DNA of 11,826 bases from SZAS-79 sp031376265 (GTDB lineage: Bacteria; Pseudomonadota; Gammaproteobacteria; Burkholderiales; SG8-39), in assembly GCA_031376265.1 (NCBI GenBank), contig JANMDK010000042.1, positions 1-11,826 of the forward strand. The letters are read 5' to 3'. Numbering within the stretch: the stretch's first letter is position 1; every line of letters starts with the position of its first letter. The notes beneath the pieces are model-generated. The model searched no databases and was not told where the DNA came from. It worked only from the letters and a program-made list of their open reading frames with translations. The position numbers and the translations under genes were made by a program. Shown in pieces: positions 1-7,028 of this stretch.

Positions 1-1
1 G

Positions 2-799
2 CGTGTTCATGACGAACGGCCCGTAGCCGGCGACGGGCTCGTCGATCGGCTCGCCGTTCATCACGCACAGGATCGCGTCGCTCTGCGCTTCGATCGTGAG
101 CTCGTCGCCTTCCCGGCTGAGCACGACAAGCTCCGTGCCGCCCGCTTCTTCCTTGCCGTTTAGCAGCACCTGTCCGCTGACGATGTAAAGCGAGGATGTA
201 TAGCCGTCCTTGAGGCTCAGCTTCAGTTGCTTGCCTGCATGCAGCCGCACATCGAGCAGGTTGATCGGCGTGAAAGTGCGCGCCGGCCCCTTCGTGCCGC
301 CGAATTCACCCGCGATGACGCGAACCGTGCCCGCCTCCCCCGGCAGCTTCACCGCAGGGATGTCCTTGTCGGTAATGCCCTGGTAACCCGGCGCGGCCAT
401 CTTCGACGCCGCAGGCAGATTGACCCAGAGCTGGAGCACCTCGAATCGCCCGCCGCTACGCGAGAACGCTTCGCTATGCAGTTCCTTGTGCAGAAGCCCC
501 GAGCCCGCCGTCATCCACTGGACGTCGCCTTTATTGATGCGCCCGCCATTGCCCGCGGTGTCCTCATGGTCGACTTCGCCGTCGAACACGATGGTCACCG
601 TTTCGAAGCCGCGGTGCGGATGCCAGCCGACGCCGCGCTGCTTTTCGGCCGACTTGAAGTTTTCCGGGCCCGCGTGGTCGAGCAGCAGGAACGGCGAAAG
701 CTCCGGGTGCTCCTGGTAATGGAAGATGGTGTGGACCGGGAAGCCGTCGCCGACCCAGTGGCCCTCACCCTGGCGGTGGATGCTGAGGACGTTTTTCAT
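2..799 (-). CDS. Pirin family protein (3' end cut off by window)
   Basis: Reading the minus strand from the ATG at 797-799 gives 266 codons without a stop, running off the left edge. The protein begins MKNVLSIHRQGEGHWVGDGF and is clearly a pirin, a bicupin. The N-terminal cupin has the family metal ligands in HPHRGFE (His60, His62) and GLLHKE (His104, Glu106). The C-terminal cupin follows, and the visible end GPFVMNT is a typical pirin C-terminal motif, so only about 15-25 residues should be missing from a usual 280-290. Pirins bind a metal in the N-terminal cupin; some have quercetinase activity and others act as redox-sensing regulators, so the substrate cannot be assigned. A GGAG about 10 nt before the ATG could be the ribosome binding site. 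The gene is divergent from the liv operon. Family call very sure, biochemical role open. Confidence 0.93.
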   Translation of the reverse strand, partial: MKNVLSIHRQGEGHWVGDGFPVHTIFHYQEHPELSPFLLLDHAGPENFKSAEKQRGVGWHPHRGFETVTIVFDGEVDHEDTAGNGGRINKGDVQWMTAGSGLLHKELHSEAFSRSGGRFEVLQLWVNLPAASKMAAPGYQGITDKDIPAVKLPGEAGTVRVIAGEFGGTKGPARTFTPINLLDVRLHAGKQLKLSLKDGYTSSLYIVSGQVLLNGKEEAGGTELVVLSREGDELTIEAQSDAILCVMNGEPIDEPVAGYGPFVMNT

Positions 800-856
800 G
801 GCCGTGCTGCTCCGCGAAGTCATTCATCGATCCAATATGGCGGCGGGCACCGAGAA

Positions 857-886
857 TTGAAGACCTGCCGACGGATCGATCATAAT
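857..886 (+). promoter_or_regulatory. Candidate sigma-70 promoter for the liv operon
   Basis: In the 190-bp gap between the divergent pirin and livH genes, TTGAAG (857-862) is followed after 18 nt by CATAAT (881-886). This matches 4/6 and 5/6 of the sigma-70 consensus and would place a transcript start near 893, about 95 nt before the livH ATG. It is a motif match by eye only. I saw no convincing operator palindrome here and no good promoter for the pirin gene. Confidence 0.4.
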
Positions 887-989
887 CCGCCCTGCTTCAG
901 GAAAAATGAATTCGTCGCCGGACTGAAATGAGTTGCAGCAGCTCCACGACGTCGTTAGCGTGATGACAATGTTTAGAGGAGTCCCGCAA

Positions 990-1859
990 ATGACCGAACT
1001 CGGCCAGTACATCGCGTCAGGCCTCGTGGTCGGCGCCATCTATGGGCTGATCGGCGTCGGGTTCACCACCGTCTATAACGTCACCGGCATCGTCAATTTT
1101 TCGCAGGGCGACTTCGCCTCTCTCGGCGCTTTGGGCGCCATAGGGCTTATCGCGGCGGGTGTGCCCTTCTCCCTGGCCCTGGTAATCGCAGTATTTGTAG
1201 TCGGGATGCTGGGCCTGCTGATAGAAAGGGTAGCCATCCGCCCGGTCGGCAACGATGTGCTTCGCGGCATCATCATTACCATCGGCGTGGGCGTCGCATT
1301 GCAGGGCATTGCGGTGCTCGTCTGGGGAACCGACGCGCAACCGCTTCGCGCTTTTTCGGGCGAGAAGCCCGTGAACCTTGGCGGCGTGACCGTCCCGCCG
1401 CAGGCCTTCTGGGTGGTGGGGACTGCCGCCGTGCTCATGGCGTTGTTGTGGCTGTTTTTTACGCGGACTTATATAGGGAAGGCTTTCCGGGCTTGTTCGG
1501 TTAATCCTTATGCCGCCGGGCTCATGGGCATCCCGACCAGGGCAATGCGGTCCTTCAGCTTTTTCGTTTCGGGATTTACCGGCGCGATTGCGGGCGTGAT
1601 CGTCGCGCCCATCGCGCTGATGCAGTACGACAGCGGCATCTTCCTCGGCATCAAAGGATTTGTCGCATGCATCATCGGAGGATTCGGGAACCCGATCGGG
1701 GCTGCGCTCGGCGGGTTGATTCTCGGCCTGCTCGAGGCGCTGTCGAGCGGCTACCTCAGTTCCGGCTATAAGAACGCGATCGCATTCGTAGTCCTGCTCG
1801 GATTCCTGTTCCTACGGCCGAGCGGGCTCCTGGGCGAACTCGAGGACGTGCGGCGATGA
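990..1859 (+). CDS. livH: Branched-chain amino acid-type ABC transporter permease LivH
   Basis: This is a 289-residue integral membrane permease of the LivH family, one of the two inner-membrane subunits of HAAT/Liv importers. The open frame extends upstream to a TTG at 933, but I chose the ATG at 990 (MTELGQYIASGLVVGAIYGL) because AGAGGA at 975-980 lies 9 nt before it and LivH proteins normally begin just ahead of this first membrane segment. The segments GLIGVGFTTVYNVTGIVNFS and GIKGFVACIIGGFGNPIGAA, and the last helix before FLRPSGLLGE, are typical of LivH. There are several hydrophobic helices throughout. The stop overlaps the livM start as ATGA (1856-1859), so the two are probably translationally coupled. 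The substrate is not evident from the permease. Confidence 0.93.
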   Translation: MTELGQYIASGLVVGAIYGLIGVGFTTVYNVTGIVNFSQGDFASLGALGAIGLIAAGVPFSLALVIAVFVVGMLGLLIERVAIRPVGNDVLRGIIITIGVGVALQGIAVLVWGTDAQPLRAFSGEKPVNLGGVTVPPQAFWVVGTAAVLMALLWLFFTRTYIGKAFRACSVNPYAAGLMGIPTRAMRSFSFFVSGFTGAIAGVIVAPIALMQYDSGIFLGIKGFVACIIGGFGNPIGAALGGLILGLLEALSSGYLSSGYKNAIAFVVLLGFLFLRPSGLLGELEDVRR

Positions 1860-2800
1860 GGATCGCCCTGCTCGTCGTGCTGCTTGCCGCAGTTTATTTT
1901 TCCGGCAGCGGCTACCTGACCAACCTGTTTGTCGTCGCAGCGCTGTTTACGCTCCCCGCCCTCGGGCTTTCGTTGCTGATGGGCTATACGGGGCAGATCT
2001 CCCTCGGGCACGCGGCTTTCGTGGGGCTGGGCGCCTACGGCACGGCAATCCTATGCAAGTCCTTCGGCCTGAATCCCTGGATGACCATTGCGATCGCCAG
2101 CGCGTTCGCTACGCTCGCGGCGTGGGCCATCGGCTGGCTGGTGTTCCGGCTTCGCGGGCACCACCTCGCCATGGCGACGCTGGCCTTTGGGATCATCATC
2201 CACGTTGCTACCGTGGAACTTAAAGGAATCACCGGCGGACAAGATGGGCTCTCCGGGATTCCCGCCTTGTCGATCTTTGGCTACGTTATGAATTCCGACG
2301 CTGCGATATTTCCGCTTGCCTGGCTTGCGTGCGTGCTCGGCATTGTGCTTGCCGGAAATCTCGTGCGTTCGCCCGCCGGCTATGCAATGCGCGCGGTCGC
2401 GGAAAACGAAGCCGTGGCCGCGTCCATTGGAATTGCGCCGGATCGGCTCAAGCGCCGGATCATGGCACTCTCCGGCTTCTACGCAGGACTGGGCGGGGCG
2501 TTGTATGCGCACTATCTCGGGTACATCAGCCCGAGCCCGTTTGACGTCGGTTTCTCGGTGCGCCTCCTGCTCATGGTTGCCTTGGGCGGATTCGCAGGCA
2601 TCTGGAGCGTGCTTTTCGGCGTTTTCTTCGTCGTGATGACAAGTGAGCTGCTCAAGCCGCTGGGCAACTACGACGTCGTTCTCTACGGCATCCTTCTCGT
2701 GGTGGTCATGGTCTGGTGCCCGAGGGGTCTTCTCGACGGTTTGTCGATGCTCTGGCAGGGCGGATTGCGGTTTTGGCGTGGTGCCCAGTTGGCCAAATGA
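1856..2800 (+). CDS. livM: Branched-chain amino acid-type ABC transporter permease LivM
   Basis: This 314-residue permease is the partner of LivH. Recognisable LivM features are LLMGYTGQISLGHAAFVGLG near residues 40-60, ITGGQDGLSGIP around residues 124-135, the cytoplasmic coupling loop RAVAENEAVAASIGI (where the ATPase docks in this family), and LSGFYAGLGGALYAHYLGYI followed by a hydrophobic C-terminal region ending in CPRGLLDGL. The length is usual for the shorter LivM proteins. The ATG overlaps the livH stop by ATGA, and its own stop overlaps the ATPase start in the same way at 2797-2800, so three genes are tightly coupled in one operon. LivH and LivM together would form the translocation channel. 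Confidence 0.93.
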   Translation: MRIALLVVLLAAVYFSGSGYLTNLFVVAALFTLPALGLSLLMGYTGQISLGHAAFVGLGAYGTAILCKSFGLNPWMTIAIASAFATLAAWAIGWLVFRLRGHHLAMATLAFGIIIHVATVELKGITGGQDGLSGIPALSIFGYVMNSDAAIFPLAWLACVLGIVLAGNLVRSPAGYAMRAVAENEAVAASIGIAPDRLKRRIMALSGFYAGLGGALYAHYLGYISPSPFDVGFSVRLLLMVALGGFAGIWSVLFGVFFVVMTSELLKPLGNYDVVLYGILLVVVMVWCPRGLLDGLSMLWQGGLRFWRGAQLAK

Positions 2801-4413
2801 GCGAACCGGAAACGCTACTTCGCGTGCGCGATGTATCGATGCGCTTTGGCGGCCTCCAGGCGCTCGAAGATGTTTCGTTCGATATCGTGCGCGGCGAAAT
2901 CCTTGCGTTGATCGGTCCCAACGGTGCTGGAAAGTCGACGCTGCTGAACATTATTTCAGGCGCCCTTTTGCCCACGGCCGGCGAAGTCCATTTTCGGGGC
3001 GAACGCCTTAACGGCTTGAGCGCCGACAAAGTCAATGCCATGGGGTTGGTTCGAACGTTCCAAGGTGCCGAAATCCTGCGGACCATGACGGTGATCGAGA
3101 ATGTGATCGCCGGCGGCGTGGCGAAGTCGCGCTCCGGGATCGCCGCCGGCCTGCTCGCCCTCGGCCCGTCGGGGCGCGCGCTCCGACGGCTGACGGATGA
3201 AGCCAGAGGCCACCTCGAGGCAGTCGGGCTATCGGCGCTATCGGCCGCTTCTGCCGCAACGCTTGGCGCGGGCCAGCAGCGGCTCCTCGCCATCGCGCGC
3301 GCGCTCGCGACCGGCGCGGAGCTGGTGGTGCTGGACGAACCGGGAGCAGGCCTGAACGCAACAGAAAAAGCATTCCTGGCCGACGTCATAAAGACGCTGC
3401 GCGCAAATGGCAAGACGGTGCTTTTTGTCGAACATGACCTTGGCCTTGTCGCAAGGCTTGCCGAGCGAATGGTCGTTCTGGACCACGGTCGAGTCATAGC
3501 GGCCGGGAACCCCCAGGAGGTTCGGGCAAACGAAATGGTGATCGAAGCCTACTTGGGAAATACCGACATTTCCGCGGGTGTGCGCAACGAACCGGCGCGC
3601 CAGGCAAATGGCGGCGCCGCTCTGCTTTGCGTCGAGCACCTGACTGTTCGATACGACGGATCACTCGCCCTTGGCGACGTGTCGGTCACGGTAGGTCCCG
3701 GTGAGATCGTTGCGCTGGTGGGTGCGAACGGCGCAGGCAAGTCCACCCTCCTGAAGACCGTGGCGGGCGCGGTGTCGCCCAACAGCGGATACATTGCCCT
3801 CGAGGGAAATGACCTTGGCGCGATTCCTGCGGCCGACCGGGTCGCACGCGGACTTTCACTTGCCCCAGAAGGGCGCGCTTTGTTCGGCTCACTCTCCGTG
3901 CTCGACAACCTGCTGATCGGCCGCTACGGCCGCCGCCGGGCCGCGGGTTTGCGCGAACTGATTTCGCCGGGTGCTGCGGAGCAAGTTGCCGAAGCCGAAG
4001 CTCTCGAGCTCGTCTATGGCTATTTTCCGAAGCTGCGGACCCGCAGTTCACAGGCAGCGGGTACGCTTTCAGGGGGCGAGGGGCAGATGCTTGCCATCGG
4101 CCGTGCGCTCATGAACCGGCCGCGGCTGCTCATGCTGGACGAGCCGTCCTTTGGGCTCGCCCCGCAGGTCTCACGGGAAATCCTCGAAGCGCTTCCAAAG
4201 CTCGCGGCCGGCGGGGTTGCAATCCTGCTGGTCGAGCAGAACGCGCGTGCAGCATTGCAAATCGCTTCACGAGGCTATGTCCTGGTGAATGGACGCATTG
4301 CAGCCGGCGGGAGGGCGGGCGATCTGCTGGACGATCCGGAGATCGCGCGCACCTACCTGGGCTGGGACGGCGGTGAAACCGCGCCGAAATCCCGCATTCG
4401 CGTTGTCAAATGA
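2797..4413 (+). CDS. livGF: Fused LivG-LivF ABC transporter ATPase (two NBDs in one chain)
   Basis: One 538-residue protein carries both ATPase subunits of a Liv importer, which are usually separate LivG (about 255 aa) and LivF (about 235 aa). The frame is open back to 2716, but the ATG at 2797 (MSEPETLLRV) overlaps the livM stop as ATGA and begins right at the NBD. NBD1 has Walker A GPNGAGKST at residues 40-48, Q-loop Gln89, a degenerate signature LGAGQQR near 156-162, Walker B ending at Asp180-Glu181 and switch His213. A linker at about 255-275 is followed by NBD2: Walker A GANGAGKST at 309-317, signature LSGGEGQ at 424-430, Walker B ending at Asp448-Glu449, and Gln481 in the H-loop position, as is normal for LivF (LLVEQNA). 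The single chain should power LivH-LivM from the cytoplasm. Confidence 0.92.
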   Translation: MSEPETLLRVRDVSMRFGGLQALEDVSFDIVRGEILALIGPNGAGKSTLLNIISGALLPTAGEVHFRGERLNGLSADKVNAMGLVRTFQGAEILRTMTVIENVIAGGVAKSRSGIAAGLLALGPSGRALRRLTDEARGHLEAVGLSALSAASAATLGAGQQRLLAIARALATGAELVVLDEPGAGLNATEKAFLADVIKTLRANGKTVLFVEHDLGLVARLAERMVVLDHGRVIAAGNPQEVRANEMVIEAYLGNTDISAGVRNEPARQANGGAALLCVEHLTVRYDGSLALGDVSVTVGPGEIVALVGANGAGKSTLLKTVAGAVSPNSGYIALEGNDLGAIPAADRVARGLSLAPEGRALFGSLSVLDNLLIGRYGRRRAAGLRELISPGAAEQVAEAEALELVYGYFPKLRTRSSQAAGTLSGGEGQMLAIGRALMNRPRLLMLDEPSFGLAPQVSREILEALPKLAAGGVAILLVEQNARAALQIASRGYVLVNGRIAAGGRAGDLLDDPEIARTYLGWDGGETAPKSRIRVVK

Positions 4414-4441
4414 ACGTTTCACCATAATCACAGGAGCAATC

Positions 4442-5590
4442 ATGAGAATTTTGACCTGCATTACCGCGGCACTGGGCGTCGCTTTCGGATTCGCCTCGAC
4501 GGGCGCGAATTCCCAGGACATCAAGATCGGAGGCCTGTTGGAGACGTCGGGGTTCATCGCTTCGCTGGGCGGACCCGGCGTGGAGGGAGTGAACCTCGCC
4601 GTCGACCAGGTCAACGCGTCCGGCGGGATCAATGGCCGCAAGGTGCAATTCGTCAACATTAATTCCGAAAGCGATAACACGAAGACAGTTTCCGGCGCTA
4701 AGCGCCTGATCGAGCAGGAAAAAGTGGTGGCGATCATCGGCCCGATGAGTTCAGGGTCGGCTTTCGCAGTGACCGACACCGTCGAGCGCGCGAAAGTGCC
4801 GATGATCGCCAACGGCGCCTCCCGCGGGATCGTTCTGCCGCCCGAGCAAAAGCGCTACTCGTTCCTGGCTCCGCTCACCGATGTCGTAGTGATAGGCGTA
4901 ATGCTGAGGGACATGCAGGCAAAGGGAATCAAGAAGATCGCGCTCCTGAATTCCGATGTGGCCTTCGGTACTGCCGGGCGCGAGTCGCTCGAAAAAGCCG
5001 CCTCCGCCACGGGGCTGGCAATCGTGGCCAAGGAGACGTTCGGAAACGCCGATACCGACATGACTCCGCAGCTCACGAAGATCCGCGGGACCGACGCGGA
5101 AGCCACCGTGATCTGGGCGACCGGCGCTGGGCTGGCAATTGCCACCAAGAACCACCGGTCGCTCGGAATCAAGACGCCGCTGTACCTGGCCCATTCTGCC
5201 AACGACTTCAACTACCTGCGTCTCGCAGGCGATGCCGCAAACGGCATCCTGCTGCCCTCGTCGAAGATTTACGTCACCAGCGCCCTGCCGGGCACGGATC
5301 CGCAGAAGGCCGTAGTAGAAGGCTTCGTGCAAGCCTATGAGAAAAAGTACGGCAAAGCCCCGGCCACGTTCGCGGGAAACGGCTATGACGCAGCCATGAT
5401 GATCATGCAGGCCGTTCGGAAAGCGGGAACGGATCCTGCGAAAGTGCGCGACGCCATCGAGGGAATTCACGACTACATGGGCGTCACCGCGGTCTATTCA
5501 TACAGCGCGTCGGACCATTTCGGCACGAAGCCCGACAGCGTGGTGATGCTTACCGTGCGTGATGGCAAGTTCGCACTGGCGGGCCGCTAA
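4442..5590 (+). CDS. Periplasmic substrate-binding protein of the Liv-type ABC importer
   Basis: This is a 382-residue type I periplasmic binding protein of the Leu/Ile/Val-binding (peripla_BP_6) family. The frame is open further upstream, but the ATG at 4442 has AGGAG at 4432-4436 five nt ahead and starts a signal peptide: MRIL, a hydrophobic core LTCITAALGVAFGFA, then a probable cut around residues 22-24. The mature protein begins DIKIGGLLETSGFIASLGG, the usual first strand and ligand loop. GVEGVNLAVDQVNASGGING, IIGPMSSGSAFAVTD and AGNGYDAAMMIMQAV are family landmarks. It lies 28 nt after the ATPase stop and is the last gene of the importer operon. It sets substrate specificity, but I cannot read the ligand from it; amino acids, amides and aromatic acids are all known for relatives. 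Confidence 0.93.
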   Translation: MRILTCITAALGVAFGFASTGANSQDIKIGGLLETSGFIASLGGPGVEGVNLAVDQVNASGGINGRKVQFVNINSESDNTKTVSGAKRLIEQEKVVAIIGPMSSGSAFAVTDTVERAKVPMIANGASRGIVLPPEQKRYSFLAPLTDVVVIGVMLRDMQAKGIKKIALLNSDVAFGTAGRESLEKAASATGLAIVAKETFGNADTDMTPQLTKIRGTDAEATVIWATGAGLAIATKNHRSLGIKTPLYLAHSANDFNYLRLAGDAANGILLPSSKIYVTSALPGTDPQKAVVEGFVQAYEKKYGKAPATFAGNGYDAAMMIMQAVRKAGTDPAKVRDAIEGIHDYMGVTAVYSYSASDHFGTKPDSVVMLTVRDGKFALAGR

Positions 5591-5649
5591 GGGTCCATCC
5601 TGAGCGCGCAACCGAGGGCCGTCACGCTCCTTTCCTATTCGGGGTAAGT

Positions 5650-5675
5650 CGCGTGAAAGATGCGCTTTCACGACG
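5650..5675. terminator. Hairpin between convergent genes, possible bidirectional terminator
   Basis: CGTGAAAG (5652-5659) and CTTTCACG (5665-5672) form a perfect 8-bp stem with the loop ATGCG. It can be extended at its base with one bulged A at 5673. It lies between the convergent importer operon and the selenoprotein gene and covers the latter's stop codon (5668-5670). There is no strong T-run right after the stem on either strand, though ATTTTT occurs about 20 nt further on the plus strand. Terminator function is an inference from position. Confidence 0.35.
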
Positions 5676-6774
5676 CGATGTGATTCAATTTTTCGAGGCC
5701 TAGCTCCACGCGCAAATCTGCGGTCGCATCCGCTTTAAAGTCCTCGAGAGGAATCCCGGTGCCGTCAGCAATCTTAACCACTGCATTGAAAGATGCGACA
5801 GTCGCGGCCGCGTCAACGAGGGCATCCGGGCCAAGCGCCTTGCAGATCGCATCACGTGCGCGGGCACGACGATCGGGATCTCCGACGAGCATTGCCTCGC
5901 CAAATTCGACAAGCAGGGCGCCATGGGGCACGCCGGAAGCCGAGGCATCCCCCTCAAGCACCTCGGACATTGTGACTGACTGTCCTGCATGTTGGCTGCT
6001 CGCACGGAGCAGCGCCGTGTGGCTGACGGTTCAGTAATAGCACCCGTTCAGCGCGGATACCCGGCCGGCGAGAAGCTCCATCTGGACATGCGACAGGGCG
6101 CGGAATTCCTTGGTGAAGTCGCGAATTTCATGGTCTTTCAGGTAAAGCTCCACGTCGAGGTCGAAGAAATTGAATACCTCCTGCGGTACGAGGCTCAACG
6201 CACGATGGATGTTCTTGGTGCCGTGGACCTTGAAAGGATCGATCTCCTCAGCCGCGAGCGCGTCGGGCGCAACGGTACTGACCCACGCAATATCCACCCG
6301 AGCATTGACAGGCCGATGCCGTGAAGGCGCCCCTGGCAGCGGTGCCGGCAGCGGTCGCTCCGGCACGCCGAGACAAAGGTCGAAAGTATCGAGGGCGGTA
6401 ATGACGGCTATCACTCCGAGCGCTTCGACATACTTTTCCTCGGCGATGCCTTCGTCGAACATCGTGTAGAGCCATTTTCTCGTAAGGCGCCCTGCGTCTG
6501 TGGCGACGCGATGAATGATCTCCACCATGTTCGCCGGCAGCGCCTCGTGTGAGTCGTGGACGCCAACCTCGGTGTAGGGCGACAAGGCTTGCTTGCGTCG
6601 CCGGCAGAGCTGGCAGGAGCGCGCCAGTCGCGCTTCTGCTGCAATAGCCATTCGTTCTTCGCCTCTCCACCATGTCCCAGGTGACGCCAAGCGCACCCAG
6701 GCGCGCTCGCACTCGCGTTGAAGATCTTTTCGGATATCGCCCTGGGCAGGGCCCAAAGTGTGTGTTTCGGACAT
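5668..6774 (-). CDS. AhpD-like (alkylhydroperoxidase-related) selenoprotein with in-frame UGA
   Basis: Conventional reading gives two ORFs, 6774-6031 and 5970-5668, on the same strand and in the same frame, with only the TGA at 6031-6033 and 20 open codons between them. Read through, this is one 368-residue protein with selenocysteine at 248. The site matches the AhpD active-site pattern as I recall it for M. tuberculosis AhpD (Glu118, Cys130, Cys133, His137): here Glu233, Cys245, Sec248 and His252 have identical spacing, as C-Y-Y-U-T-V-S-H. The N-terminal half carries its own CxxC (Cys54-Cys57, SCQLCRRRK), suggesting a duplicated or two-half AhpD/CMD-type fold. The conserved stretch NIHRALSLVPQEV precedes the active site. 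AAGGGG lies 6 nt before the chosen ATG (6772-6774). The likely role is thiol/selenol-dependent peroxide reduction or disulfide exchange; the substrate is unknown. The alternative, a nonsense-mutated pseudogene, is less likely given the downstream hairpin and intact frame. Confidence 0.87.
5995..6013 (-). promoter_or_regulatory. Putative bacterial SECIS element
   Basis: On the minus strand, 17 nt after the TGA, GCTGCTC and GAGCAGC form a perfect 7-bp stem closed by the 5-nt loop CGTGC. The loop holds a GU, with its G 26 nt after the TGA. Bacterial SECIS elements, which recruit SelB with Sec-tRNA, are hairpins inside the coding region just downstream of the UGA with a G (often GU) in a small apical loop at about this distance. 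The stem is also translated, encoding part of residues 254-261. Identification is by eye; no folding program was run. Confidence 0.75.
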
Positions 6775-6862
6775 TCCGATCCCCTTTTCAGTTCGACTAC
6801 CGGCCGATGCCCGGCGCACCAATTTTCGTATGGTCCCCAAGCAGCAACAAGAATATTGCATC

Positions 6863-6891
6863 GCGACAAGTCCGGGGCCTTCGTGTATACT
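6863..6891 (+). promoter_or_regulatory. Candidate sigma-70 promoter upstream of the helicase gene
   Basis: The 254-bp gap between the divergent selenoprotein and helicase genes contains GCGACA (6863-6868), a 17-nt spacer and TATACT (6886-6891), matching 4/6 and 5/6 of the consensus. It would give a leader of roughly 130-180 nt, depending on the helicase start. I found no equally good promoter for the selenoprotein on the other strand, and no clear operator. Confidence 0.3.
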
Positions 6892-7028
6892 TCGTCCCAA
6901 GGTCTTGTTTCGCTTCAATCGGTTAGCGTTTCAGCCCTCTTCGCGGCTCCCCGCCCCATCCAGCAGTAGCGGAAATAAGCGGGCTACTCGAATTCCCCTT
7001 AAGTAGTACTTCATCTGCCTGAACCGGT

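Noticed and set aside
227..931. A 234-residue plus-strand ORF.
   Set aside because: It is antisense to the pirin gene, whose metal ligands and full domain are evident on the other strand.
5668..5670. The terminal TGA of the AhpD-like gene as a second selenocysteine codon.
   Set aside because: The frame closes at a TAG about ten codons later, there is no Cys-motif context, and the nearby hairpin overlaps the TGA instead of lying downstream of it. It is an ordinary stop.
5668..5970. A separate small 100-residue gene.
   Set aside because: It is in the same frame as the upstream ORF with no stop between them other than the TGA at the active site, and it reads as the C-terminal continuation of the AhpD-like protein.
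6775..6918. Upstream extension of the selenoprotein to 6918 (48 extra residues).
   Set aside because: The extension has no recognisable protein features, while the ATG at 6774 has AAGGGG at good spacing and starts where the family-like sequence begins.
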